DNA of 51,785 bases from an uncultured Clostridia bacterium (GTDB lineage: Bacteria; Bacillota; Clostridia; Oscillospirales; Ruminococcaceae), in NCBI GenBank assembly GCA_947630555.1, contig CANRIA010000015.1, forward strand, positions 1-51,785, read 5' to 3'. Shown in pieces: positions 15,274 through 23,486 of this stretch. How positions within the stretch are numbered: the first letter of the stretch is position 1; every line of letters starts with the position of its first letter. The notes under the pieces are model-generated. The model saw only the letters and a list, made by a program, of their open reading frames with translations, searched no databases and was not told the DNA's origin. The translations under genes and the position numbers were made by a program.

Positions 15274-16683
15274 ATGAACAAACTTAAGAGAGTTCTCTCC
15301 GGAACACTCGCTCTTGCTATGGCTGCTTCTATGATGACAGCTTGCGGCAAGGATGACAGCAGCACTGCCGGCAACAGCGGCGGCGGAAACGGCGGCGGAG
15401 ACAGCAGCAAGCAGACGGTACATGTATATACATTTACCGACGAAACTCAGACCATGATCGACAAATACTTCTTGAAGGACGAGAAGAACAAGGAATTTGC
15501 TGACAAGTATCAGTTCGAGTATCACCTCACCTCAGATGCTAATGAATTCATAGCTAACTGTGAGGCTGCTCTTACCAAGACTGAGGAAGCTCCTGACCTG
15601 TTCGTTGCAGACGCTGACTATGCTCAGAGATTTGCTGAGAACGCTAAGACCGCTTCTCTTGCTGACCTTGGTATCGAGATCAATGAACCCGACTACTATA
15701 CTTACACCCTTGACTTCACAACAGTAAACGGCACTCGCATGGGTCTGTCACACCAGGCTGCACCTGGCGTAGTTCTTTACAGAACCGACTATGCTGAGAA
15801 GTACCTCGGCACTAAGGATCCTGAAGAGATCCAGAGCAAGTATCTGGGCAGCTGGGATCAGTTCAAGGCAACCGCTGATACTCTGAAGGAAAATGGCATT
15901 CCTATGATCTCCGGCGTTGACGAGCTCAAGAGATGCTTCATGAACAACAGAGCTAACGCTTGGGTCGATGCTGACATGAACTACACTCCTGACGAAGCTA
16001 AGATCAAGGAACTCTTCGAGTACACCAAGAGCCTTTCTGATGCTGGTGAAGTACACTACATCGACAAGACTCAGTGGACTTCTAACTGGTACACCGATAT
16101 GCAGGACGGCGTATTCTGCTTCTTCGGATGCACATGGTTCATGCACTACACTCTGAAGCCTAACTGTGTAGCTACCAAGACAGGTGACAAGGACAAAGAC
16201 GGCAATCCTCAGGCTGCTGAAGCTGACTACAAGGTTGGCAACGGTTCTTATGGTCTGTGGGCAGCAGTTCCCGGCCCTGAGCCTTACTTCTGGGGCGGCA
16301 CATGGTGGTTCGGTTCCAAGCAGTGCCTCGATGACGGTACTAAGGACGTTGTAAAGGCTATAATCGAATACTTCTGCGTAAACGATGATTCTATGAAGGC
16401 TTACATGGAAGCTACCGGTGACTTCCCGTCCAAGAAGACTGTTGCTTCACAGCTCAGCGCTTCCAACGAGAACCTCGGCGGTCAGGATCACTATGCAATA
16501 TTCAAGGAGTCTGCTGAGAACGTAAACGTTGGTACTTGCTGCAAGTATGACGCTACATTCAACGGCAACACCGATGCTGCACTTGCTGCATACTGCACCG
16601 GCACTAAGACTCTTGATGAAGCTATCCAGAGCATCTATGATGAGTCTAAGACTTCTATACCTGAACTGAAGGAAAAGAAGTAA
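15274..16683 (+). CDS. Sugar ABC transporter substrate-binding lipoprotein (CUT1 type)
   Basis: This is an extracellular carbohydrate receptor of 469 residues. The signal peptide ends MMTAC with lipid-anchored Cys24, followed by a Gly/Ser/Asn-rich spacer and the SBP fold starting VHVYTFTDE. It is rich in Trp and aromatic residues (CTWFMHY, YFWGGTWWFGS), as expected for a sugar cleft. Codon choice (AAG, AAC, GCT, CTC/CTG) is much more biased than in the flanking genes, a sign of very high expression. A full AAGGAGG site precedes the ATG. Two permease genes follow but no ATPase; the lone MsmK gene at 28.4 kb is the likely partner. The sugar is not identifiable. Confidence 0.92.
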   Translation: MNKLKRVLSGTLALAMAASMMTACGKDDSSTAGNSGGGNGGGDSSKQTVHVYTFTDETQTMIDKYFLKDEKNKEFADKYQFEYHLTSDANEFIANCEAALTKTEEAPDLFVADADYAQRFAENAKTASLADLGIEINEPDYYTYTLDFTTVNGTRMGLSHQAAPGVVLYRTDYAEKYLGTKDPEEIQSKYLGSWDQFKATADTLKENGIPMISGVDELKRCFMNNRANAWVDADMNYTPDEAKIKELFEYTKSLSDAGEVHYIDKTQWTSNWYTDMQDGVFCFFGCTWFMHYTLKPNCVATKTGDKDKDGNPQAAEADYKVGNGSYGLWAAVPGPEPYFWGGTWWFGSKQCLDDGTKDVVKAIIEYFCVNDDSMKAYMEATGDFPSKKTVASQLSASNENLGGQDHYAIFKESAENVNVGTCCKYDATFNGNTDAALAAYCTGTKTLDEAIQSIYDESKTSIPELKEKK

Positions 16684-16733
16684 TTCCTGTCAGGAACAAT
16701 GAATACTTAATAGTTTCATATCATTGACGAAAT

Positions 16734-16762
16734 GGGATGGGTGGGACGAACCCACCTGTCCC
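16734..16762 (+). terminator. Intercistronic hairpin after the receptor gene
   Basis: GGGA (16734-16737)/TCCC (16759-16762) and GGTGGG (16740-16745)/CCCACC (16751-16756) form one long stem, followed by a T-rich stretch. It may protect the receptor mRNA or reduce readthrough into the permease genes. Confidence 0.65.
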
Positions 16763-16791
16763 TGTTTCTATTTTAAGTAGGAGTGTGAAAT

Positions 16792-17787
16792 ATGGCATCA
16801 TCATTCAAAACAAGAGCTAAACTTGAAAAGAACCATTTTGGTTATATTTTCATAGCACCATTTTTCATAACATATTTCGTCTTTCAGATAATTCCCCTGA
16901 TAAATACTTTCTACTACTCTTTGACCGACATCAAAGCATGGTATGTAAATCCGGAAATGAATTATAATTTTGTTGGATTTGATATGTTCAAAATGGTATT
17001 GACCGAGGCATCATTCAAGCGTGCGTTCGTCAATACACCCGTTATGTGGATCATGGGCTTTATCCCCCAGCTGCTTATGGCTTTGCTGCTTGCAAGCTGG
17101 TTCACCAATGAGAAGATAAGAGTTAAGGGTCAGGGCTTCTTCAAGGTAGTATTCTATATGCCTAACATAATGACCGCTACCACCATAGGACTTCTGTTCC
17201 TTGCTTTCATCAGACCTAACGGATTTATCCACAATATAGCTATCGCAATAGGCTACATAAAGAACCCCAGCATGCCGTTCACAAGCGGTTGGTTCGGAAG
17301 AGGCGTTGTTGCATTCATAAACTTCTGGATGTGGTATGGTCAGACAATGATCGTTCTCATAGCCGGTATTATGGGTATCAACCCCTCGTTCTTTGAAGCA
17401 GCTTCTATAGACGGCGCTTCGGGCTGGCAGTCGTTCTGGAGAATTACTCTTCCCCTTATCAGACCTATAATGACATATTCGCTCGTTACATCTCTGATAG
17501 GCGGCTTCCAGATGTTCGATGTACCTAACATGATGGGTAACGGTGACAATGCCGCTATGTTCAGATTTGATATTCAGACAATAGTTATGTATATCAAGAC
17601 TATAGCTACCACAGGTTCTAACTCAATAGGCAAGGCCTGTGCAGCCTCAGTAATTCTGTTCCTGATAACCGCAGTGTGCAGCTGTGTGCTGTTCTATCTC
17701 ACTTCGGATCGTGCAGAAGCTAAGGCTAAAAGAATGGAGAAAAAGCGCGCTAAAGAGGCCGCTCTCCAGGAAGGGGGCGATCTGTAA
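16792..17787 (+). CDS. Sugar ABC transporter permease (MalF/UgpA type)
   Basis: This is a membrane subunit of the CUT1 importer, 331 residues, with about six helices. The first begins FGYIFIAPFFITYFVFQIIPLI. The coupling loop EAASIDGASGWQSFWRITLPLI is the family EAA motif. The C-terminus is a charged cytoplasmic tail (RAEAKAKRMEKKRAKEAA). The start follows a TAGGAGTG site. The next permease start overlaps its last base. Codon bias is high, as in the receptor gene. Confidence 0.92.
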   Translation: MASSFKTRAKLEKNHFGYIFIAPFFITYFVFQIIPLINTFYYSLTDIKAWYVNPEMNYNFVGFDMFKMVLTEASFKRAFVNTPVMWIMGFIPQLLMALLLASWFTNEKIRVKGQGFFKVVFYMPNIMTATTIGLLFLAFIRPNGFIHNIAIAIGYIKNPSMPFTSGWFGRGVVAFINFWMWYGQTMIVLIAGIMGINPSFFEAASIDGASGWQSFWRITLPLIRPIMTYSLVTSLIGGFQMFDVPNMMGNGDNAAMFRFDIQTIVMYIKTIATTGSNSIGKACAASVILFLITAVCSCVLFYLTSDRAEAKAKRMEKKRAKEAALQEGGDL

Positions 17788-18710
17788 TGGCAAACTACGG
17801 TCAAGCCGGTCAAAGCATGAAAGGCGGCTATCACGCCCGTATTATCGCCATGAAGGTTCTGGTCTATATTGTATGTATCATACTTACAATACTGGCTTTG
17901 CTGCCCTTCGTTATAATGGTGTTCACAGCATCTAAGAACAGACTTGAGATCAACTCTAACAGCCTTGAATGGGCGCCTGACATCAAGAATTCTCTTGTTG
18001 TTTCGCTGCTCCCCTCAAAGTCGTTCTTCACAAACGGAAAGTACCTCCTTACGAGCCCGCAGCTCAACCTGCCGTTCGCAAGAGGCTTCCTTAACTCGTT
18101 CATTATAGCAGCAGGCGCTACTATTCTTTCTGTATACTTCTCGGCACTCACCGCTTACGGTTTCGCCGTATACAGATTCAAACTCAACAAGGTACTGTAT
18201 ACCTTTATTATGGCTATACAGATGATACCTTCTCAGGTTACTGTTATAAGCTTCGTTGAGTTGATGTTCAAGTGGGGTCTTACCGATAGCTATATCCCGC
18301 TTATCATTCCTGCAATCGCTGCTCCGAGTACCGTGTTCTTCCTGCGACAATATATGTCCTCGGCGCTGTCGATCGAAATGGTCGAAGCCGGACGTATAGA
18401 CGGTGCAGGCGAGTTCGGTATATTCAACAGGCTGGTTCTTCCTATTCTGAAACCCGGTATGGCTACTATGGCTATATTCGCAATGGTTACAAACTGGAAC
18501 AACTACCTGCTGCCGAGCATGCTCCTTTCACACCAGGATATGCAGACCGTTCCTATGCTCGTTGCCAAACTTAATGGTAATAAGTATTCTACTGAGTTCG
18601 GCGCTATCTACTTTGGTCTTACGATCTCCGCTGCTCCGCTGGTTATATTCTATCTGGTACTTTCTAAGTACATAATTGCCGGTGTTGCACTTGGCGGCGT
18701 TAAGGAGTAA
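17787..18710 (+). CDS. Sugar ABC transporter permease (MalG/UgpE type)
   Basis: This is the second membrane subunit of the CUT1 importer, 307 residues, about six helices. The EAA loop reads EAGRIDGAGEFGIFNRLVLPIL, and the family segment MIPSQVTVISFVELM is present. The stop of the preceding permease and this start share one base, with GGAAGGGGG upstream. It ends the operon, and a strong terminator follows. No ATPase gene is adjacent. Confidence 0.92.
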   Translation: MANYGQAGQSMKGGYHARIIAMKVLVYIVCIILTILALLPFVIMVFTASKNRLEINSNSLEWAPDIKNSLVVSLLPSKSFFTNGKYLLTSPQLNLPFARGFLNSFIIAAGATILSVYFSALTAYGFAVYRFKLNKVLYTFIMAIQMIPSQVTVISFVELMFKWGLTDSYIPLIIPAIAAPSTVFFLRQYMSSALSIEMVEAGRIDGAGEFGIFNRLVLPILKPGMATMAIFAMVTNWNNYLLPSMLLSHQDMQTVPMLVAKLNGNKYSTEFGAIYFGLTISAAPLVIFYLVLSKYIIAGVALGGVKE

Positions 18711-18725
18711 TTACTCAAAAGTATT

Positions 18726-18757
18726 AAAGAGCTTCTCGTTTGAGAGGCTCTTTTTTA
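18726..18757 (+). terminator. Terminator of the sugar importer operon
   Basis: AAAGAGC (18726-18732)/GCTCTTT (18747-18753) and TCTC/GAGA inside it form one stem, followed by six or more T. Confidence 0.9.
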
Positions 18758-18788
18758 TGCGCGAGATTTTCTTTGTATAATTATGTAC

Positions 18789-18817
18789 TTGACATACTGG
18801 CACAAAGTGGTTATAAT
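18789..18817 (+). promoter_or_regulatory. LCP gene promoter, full consensus
   Basis: TTGACA (18789-18794) and TATAAT (18812-18817) are separated by 17 bases. Confidence 0.85.
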
Positions 18818-18844
18818 GATATTGTGCAGTAAATTGAAAGGATA

Positions 18845-20260
18845 ATGAACGTGCAGAATAAAGACAACGAAACTTTAGAAGAAATGATAGCCCGTACCAT
18901 GCGCGAAAACGGCGTTACCCACGAAAGCGGCAGTGCTGACAGAACGCAGTTTCATATAGACGACAGGGTGATTTATACTCAGCAGCAGGCCGAAAACGCC
19001 TACCGTGAGGGTGAAGACCTTGCAGGCGGCTATGAGCCTCGCCCAACAGTGCGGCAAAGGCAGACTCATACACCTCAGAGGCAGACACAGCCTAGGCAAA
19101 GTCAGCCGTCGCATAAAAGCAGTCAAGGCAGTAAAAGCAAAAGTTCTATAGCAAAAAGCAGCAAAAGCCATAGTACACAGAAAAAGAAAAAACAGCCGCA
19201 GAGAGAAAAAGCGGTGAACAGGGCTCCTGCCCAACCCAAGAAAGGACAACAACGAATGGAATACTACGAAGACGACGAGCTGCTGCCGGAAGAAGAGCCG
19301 CAGCCGCGCAAAAAACACCACCCGATACGCACGATTATTTGCCTTATTTTGGTGCTTTTGATAGTCGCGGTCGGCGCATATTCGGTAATTGCATGGCACT
19401 ACATAGGCATGGTAGAAACGGTAGAAACAGGCACGCGGTATGATGTAGGCGTTGTGCCGCTTGAGAGTAAAAATGTGCGAAATATCTTGCTTATCGGTAC
19501 TGACACCCGAAGCGTTACAGACAGCGGCAGGGCTGACACTGTTATACTGATGTCGATAAACTACAAAACGCGCACCGTTACGCTGACGTCGTTTATGCGC
19601 GATTCGTATGTGAATATACCAAACAACGGCTGGAGCAAGCTGAATGCTTCCTACCGCTGGGGCGGCGCGGAACTGCTGATGGACACGCTGGAGCTGAATT
19701 TTCATGTCTCGGTAGATGACTATGTTTTTGTAAATTTTGAAAGTTTTGCTGCCATTGTTGATTCTGTAGGCGGCGTAAAACTGACCGTCACCGACGACGA
19801 GGCGATAGCAATGCAAGCCCCGATGGCTGAGATAAACGACATAAAGGGTCTGCCCAGCAACAAGGATTTCATCACCTCGGGCGGCACTTACAACATGAAC
19901 GGCAATCAGGCGCTTGCGTATGCGCGAATTCGATACGTTGGCAGGTCTGATTTTCAGCGCACCGAGCGCCAGAGAGAGGTAGTGCGCAAAATTATCGAAA
20001 AGGCGAAGGGCTCGGGTATCAGCGGTCTTAACAATTTTGCAACTGCCTGCGCCGAAAACGTCGTGACTAATATGTCAAAAGGCGAGATGTTCAAGCTTGC
20101 AATGGTGCTGCCGTATATAGCGACATTTGAGTTTGAAGAACTGCGAATCCCAGCCGATGATATGTACAGCGGCGCGACCCTTGACGACGGTCAGCAGGTT
20201 TTGCAGATAGATTTTGATGCAAATATTGCTCTTATAGAGAATAAAGTTTACAGTGAATAA
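18845..20260 (+). CDS. LytR-CpsA-Psr (LCP) family cell-wall glycopolymer ligase
   Basis: LCP proteins transfer lipid-linked teichoic acids or polysaccharides onto peptidoglycan outside the membrane. The 471-residue product has a long low-complexity cytoplasmic N-terminus (about 60-160, rich in Gln, Ser, Lys and Pro), one membrane helix at about 163-186, and the LCP domain from about 210. Catalytic-site residues are visible in LLIGTDTRS, GRADTVILMSIN, SFMRDSYVNIP, LNASYRWGG and YARIRYVGRSDFQR. The domain ends in the usual KMSKGEM-like region (NMSKGEMFKLA). The 160-residue disordered cytoplasmic tail is longer than in most LCP proteins. AAAGG precedes the ATG. Confidence 0.9.
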   Translation: MNVQNKDNETLEEMIARTMRENGVTHESGSADRTQFHIDDRVIYTQQQAENAYREGEDLAGGYEPRPTVRQRQTHTPQRQTQPRQSQPSHKSSQGSKSKSSIAKSSKSHSTQKKKKQPQREKAVNRAPAQPKKGQQRMEYYEDDELLPEEEPQPRKKHHPIRTIICLILVLLIVAVGAYSVIAWHYIGMVETVETGTRYDVGVVPLESKNVRNILLIGTDTRSVTDSGRADTVILMSINYKTRTVTLTSFMRDSYVNIPNNGWSKLNASYRWGGAELLMDTLELNFHVSVDDYVFVNFESFAAIVDSVGGVKLTVTDDEAIAMQAPMAEINDIKGLPSNKDFITSGGTYNMNGNQALAYARIRYVGRSDFQRTERQREVVRKIIEKAKGSGISGLNNFATACAENVVTNMSKGEMFKLAMVLPYIATFEFEELRIPADDMYSGATLDDGQQVLQIDFDANIALIENKVYSE

Positions 20261-20267
20261 CAAAAAT

Positions 20268-20300
20268 GACCGATGCTTTTTAGCATCGGTCGTTTGTTTT
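20268..20300. terminator. Bidirectional terminator between LCP and suf genes
   Basis: GACCGATGC (20268-20276) pairs perfectly with GCATCGGTC (20283-20291). T-rich runs follow on both strands, serving two convergent genes. Confidence 0.88.
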
Positions 20301-21228
20301 ATTTAAGAAAGCCGTTGATTATCGTGGCTTCGGCTTCTTCTTCGGTAAGCCCCAGTGTGCGCAGTTTGAGTATCTGCTCGCCTGCAATTTTGCCTATGGC
20401 AGCCTCGTGGATAAGTTCGGCATCTTTGCAGTTGGCAATAAGGCTTGGCTGCGCCGAAACTTTGCCGTTTTCCGCAAGTATTCCGTCGCATTCGGAGTGC
20501 CCCGTGCAGCGCGCGTTGCCGATAATTTTCGAGGAATATTCCTGATAAGAATCGCCCTTTGCGACCGAGCGCGAAATGAGGTTCACAGAGGCATCTTCGC
20601 CGTTTACCTCAACAACAAAATCTGTAGAAGCGGTCTGCCGCTTGTCGGTCAGTATTCTCTCGCGAATAATAAGCTTTGCTTCTTTGTCCATTTTTATATG
20701 GCATTTGCGTGACGTAGAGGTAACGCCGCCCAGCTGCGAAGTGTCCATTTCAAGCAGTGCGCCCTCGCCTATCTCGGCATCTGTAACGGGGTCAATAGTT
20801 CTGTTGCCGTCGTCAGCGCCCTCGCCAACGTGCTTTTCAACATACAAAACGTGCGAGCCTTTGCCGAGGAAAAACCTGTGCACGCCATTGTGGCGCGAAA
20901 GCTCGTTAGTCTCGGTGTGAACGCCGCAGCCTGCGACTATTATAACGTCAGCGCCCTCGCCGACAAAGAAATCGTTGTACACCAGATCGTCAACATCGGC
21001 TTGCGTTATGCAGGCAGGAATGTACACTTTTTCGCCCCTTGTTTCGGGTGAGATGTGTATCTCAATGCCGGGCTTGCCGTCCTCTTTATTGACAATTTTT
21101 ATATGCTCCGTTGACTGTCTCGCAACGCTTTGGCAGTCCTGGCGGATATTATACGCGCCGTCAAACTTGCCGCTGAAATCCGAAACAATCTCTAAAAGCT
21201 GCTTGGTTATATCGTTTACTTCGCTCAC
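20299..21228 (-). CDS. SufB/SufD-family Fe-S cluster scaffold protein (minimal type)
   Basis: This is a 309-residue member of the SufB/SufD beta-helix family, shorter than classical SufB (about 470) or SufD (about 420). It keeps the C-terminal core: GCGVHTETNELSRHNGVHRFF, TDKRQTASTDFVVEVNG, CTGHSECDGIL and IHEAAIGKIAGEQI. The GTG at 21228 overlaps the SufC stop (GTGA), with AAAGGAGG nine bases before it. The pair SufC plus one SufB/D protein matches the SUF-like minimal systems known in anaerobes. No cysteine desulfurase, SufU or second SufD gene lies nearby. Confidence 0.88.
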   Translation of the reverse strand: MSEVNDITKQLLEIVSDFSGKFDGAYNIRQDCQSVARQSTEHIKIVNKEDGKPGIEIHISPETRGEKVYIPACITQADVDDLVYNDFFVGEGADVIIVAGCGVHTETNELSRHNGVHRFFLGKGSHVLYVEKHVGEGADDGNRTIDPVTDAEIGEGALLEMDTSQLGGVTSTSRKCHIKMDKEAKLIIRERILTDKRQTASTDFVVEVNGEDASVNLISRSVAKGDSYQEYSSKIIGNARCTGHSECDGILAENGKVSAQPSLIANCKDAELIHEAAIGKIAGEQILKLRTLGLTEEEAEATIINGFLK

Positions 21229-21959
21229 TGTGATGCGCCTCCTTTGATGCAGTTGGGGCACTGGCAGTCCTCTCCGCCTGCGCAGAAAAGCCGCGGAAAC
21301 ATGGAATCGCGCTTGCCCTGCTCGCAAATATCGCCGTCACGCAGAAGAATGATCTCATCTGCAATAGAGAGTATCCTCTCTTGGTGCGAGATTATTATAA
21401 TAGAGCTGTCGGTTGACTTTTTCAATTCCGAAAACGCATCTATAAGGTTGTTGAAGCTCCATATGTCAATGCCTGCCTCGGGCTCGTCAAACAACATAAG
21501 CTTTGAGTTTCGCAGCAGCACAGTAGCTATCTCAACGCGCTTTATCTCGCCGCCCGAAAGATGCGCATCTACATCGCGGTCAAGGTATTTTTCGGGCTGC
21601 AAACCCACTTTCAAAAGCACATCGCTCAGCTTGTCCTCGCTTGCAATACCCCCTGCCGCTAAAACGAGCAGATCTTTCACGGTTATGCCCTTGAAGCGCA
21701 CAGGCTGCTGAAAAGCAAAACCTATGCCCTTTTTCGCCCTTTGCGTTATGTCAAGCGGCGTAATGTCCTCACCGTCAAGGAAAATGCTGCCGCTCTCGGC
21801 TATCTCTACCCCTGCTATCAGCTTTGCAAGGGTGGTTTTTCCGCTGCCGTTCGGACCCGTTATTACCGTAAGTTTGTTGTTCGGTATCGTGAGCGACAGG
21901 CTTTTGATTATCTTCCTTCCGTCGGGCGCAGACCACGACAGATCTTTTATCTCTAACAA
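21225..21959 (-). CDS. sufC: SufC-type ATPase with a cysteine-rich C-terminal tail
   Basis: This cytoplasmic ABC-type ATPase powers Fe-S cluster assembly on the SufB/D partner. The 244-residue product has Walker A GPNGSGKTT (Lys41), the SufC-type FAFQQPVRFKGI Q-loop, signature LSGGEIKRVE, Walker B LMLFDEPEAGID and IISHQE. Its end is unusual: four cysteines (226, 232, 234, 237) in FCAGGEDCQCPNC, a potential metal or cluster site. The TTG at 21959 is preferred because the protein then starts MLEIKDLS and GGTGAT lies upstream; a TTG at 21971 is possible. It has its own promoter with inverted repeats. Confidence 0.88.
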   Translation of the reverse strand: MLEIKDLSWSAPDGRKIIKSLSLTIPNNKLTVITGPNGSGKTTLAKLIAGVEIAESGSIFLDGEDITPLDITQRAKKGIGFAFQQPVRFKGITVKDLLVLAAGGIASEDKLSDVLLKVGLQPEKYLDRDVDAHLSGGEIKRVEIATVLLRNSKLMLFDEPEAGIDIWSFNNLIDAFSELKKSTDSSIIIISHQERILSIADEIILLRDGDICEQGKRDSMFPRLFCAGGEDCQCPNCIKGGASQ

Positions 21960-21973
21960 AAATATCACCAACT

Positions 21974-22038
21974 TTAGTATTTCGTACTAACAGAATATCA
22001 TACTGTTATAGTATACCACATTTCTATATGAAAATCAA
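21974..22038 (-). promoter_or_regulatory. sufC promoter with two inverted-repeat operators
   Basis: On the minus strand TTGATT (22033-22038) and TATACT (22010-22015) are 17 bases apart, with a TGG extended -10. ATACT-N5-AGTAT (22000-22014) overlaps the -10 element, and TTAGTA-N5-TACTAA (21974-21990) follows in the leader. Two palindromes with the same half-site letters suggest a dimeric repressor, perhaps Rrf2-like, but the protein is not in the window. Confidence 0.6.
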
Positions 22039-22053
22039 GAGCGGTTTTTCGCC

Positions 22054-22082
22054 TTGACTTTTAACTTAGCTTGCGGTATAAT
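22054..22082 (+). promoter_or_regulatory. dapF promoter
   Basis: TTGACT (22054-22059) and TATAAT (22077-22082) are 17 bases apart; the start would be about 25 bases before the coding region. Confidence 0.8.
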
Positions 22083-22113
22083 ATTACAGAGAATATAAAA
22101 GGGAGGAGTTTTG

Positions 22114-22959
22114 GTGGCAAAGGCTGAATTTATAAAAATGCACGGCTGCGGCAACGATTATATCTATTTCAACTGCTTTGGGCAGGATATACCCGACCCC
22201 GAGAGCCTGAGCATACGCCTGTCCGATCGGCGTTTCGGCATAGGCGGCGACGGTGTTATACTTGTCTGCCCCTCTGATGTGGCAGATGCTAAAATGAGTA
22301 TGTTCAACGCCGACGGCTCTGAGGGCAGAATGTGCGGCAACGGCATAAGGTGCGTGGCTAAGCTGTGCTATGACGAAGGAATAGTAAAAAGCGATACCGT
22401 AAAGATAGAGACGTTAAGCGGCATAAAGACCATAAAACTTATAAAAAGCGGCGGCGAAGTTGTTGGTGCAACGGTCGATATGGGCAAGGCTGAAACAGCC
22501 CCCGAGAAGATACCCGTGCTGCTGGAGGGCGAGAGCGTTATTTCGCGCCCCGTGCAGATAGCTGGGGAGGAGTACAGCATAACCTGCGTTTCGATGGGCA
22601 ATCCGCACTGCGTGGTTTTTGCGGATAATATTGACGGGCTGGAGCTTGAAAAAATAGGGCCGCAGTTTGAGAAAAACGCAATTTTCCCCGAGCAGGTGAA
22701 CACCGAGTTTTGCGAGGTAATATCGCCCACCGAGCTTAAAATGCGCGTGTGGGAGAGGGGCAGCGGCGAAACGTGGGCGTGCGGCACGGGCGCGTGCGCG
22801 ACTGTTGCGGCGGCGTGCCTGAACGGCATTTCACCCAAAGGCGAGGAGATACTGATACATCTGCGCGGCGGCGACCTTACAATAAAATACACCGATGAAA
22901 CGGTGATAATGACGGGCAGCGCAGTAACGGTTTTTAAAGGTACTGTTGAGATAGGATAA
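22114..22959 (+). CDS. dapF: Diaminopimelate epimerase
   Basis: DapF interconverts LL- and meso-diaminopimelate for peptidoglycan and lysine. The 281-residue product starts KAEFIKMHGCGNDYIYF, a family hallmark. The two catalytic cysteines are Cys74 in RMCGNGIRC and Cys223 in WACGTGACA, so the enzyme looks active. GTG at 22114 is chosen for the seven-base distance to GGAGG; TTG at 22111 is possible. It stands alone between its promoter and repeat copy 3. Its substrate is produced by the DapL enzyme encoded 1 kb downstream. Confidence 0.94.
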   Translation: MAKAEFIKMHGCGNDYIYFNCFGQDIPDPESLSIRLSDRRFGIGGDGVILVCPSDVADAKMSMFNADGSEGRMCGNGIRCVAKLCYDEGIVKSDTVKIETLSGIKTIKLIKSGGEVVGATVDMGKAETAPEKIPVLLEGESVISRPVQIAGEEYSITCVSMGNPHCVVFADNIDGLELEKIGPQFEKNAIFPEQVNTEFCEVISPTELKMRVWERGSGETWACGTGACATVAAACLNGISPKGEEILIHLRGGDLTIKYTDETVIMTGSAVTVFKGTVEIG

Positions 22960-22974
22960 ACTCAAAGGTTTTAA

Positions 22975-23335
22975 GTCTTGTCAAGAAACTAAAAGTTTTC
23001 GATTGACCCTTTTTCAAAAGGGTCACGGGGGTATGGGGGCAGAGCCCCCGAAACACAACGTGCGCTCCGCTGCTAGAGGTTAGATGTGAGAAGTTAGAGG
23101 TTAGAAATGCTTTTTTGATGTTTGCGCAAATCTGTTATTTCTGCGGTTTAGAGTTAGAGGCAAGAAGCAAGAAATTGCTTCTTATGGTTTAGCACAAATT
23201 TTCAAAACGCTCGTCTTACCTCTTGCTTCTAGTTTTCTTGCTTCTAAAAGCTGAGCCTCTCCTTTGAAAAGACCTTAGCTTTTTTTCCGCGTTCCATTCT
23301 GGAACGCCGTGCAAAGTGAAAAGATTTTATAAAGC
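22975..23335. repeat. Structured intergenic repeat, copy 3 (inverted, internally replaced)
   Basis: Read on the minus strand this is the repeat core again: GCGTTCC/GGAACGC (23289-23307), AAGGAGAGGCTC (about 23251-23264, left half of the long hairpin only), then GGGGGCTCTGCCCCC (23035-23049), GACCCTTTT/AAAAGGGTC (23004-23023) and TTCTTGACAAG (22977-22987). The middle (about 23070-23250), including the second half of the long stem and the CAGTCC hairpin, is replaced by TTAGAGG/CAAGAAGC low-complexity sequence. No gene is supported between 22960 and 23486. Confidence 0.75.
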
Positions 23336-23486
23336 AAATCTATAATATCCCGAACCACACTTCCAAAGAAAGCGTCTGGCAGAATATTCTTCCATATGCG
23401 TATAGTGCTGGCGTGAAGTGATATTAGCAAGCGACCGACTTTTACAGATATAAATCCGAATTTAGAAGCGTTTTTTGAGGTCAGAT

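Noticed and set aside
18875-19816. A 313-codon minus-strand open frame opposite the LCP gene
   Set aside because: It is an antisense shadow of an LCP protein with clear family motifs; it has an implausible basic composition and no ribosome site.
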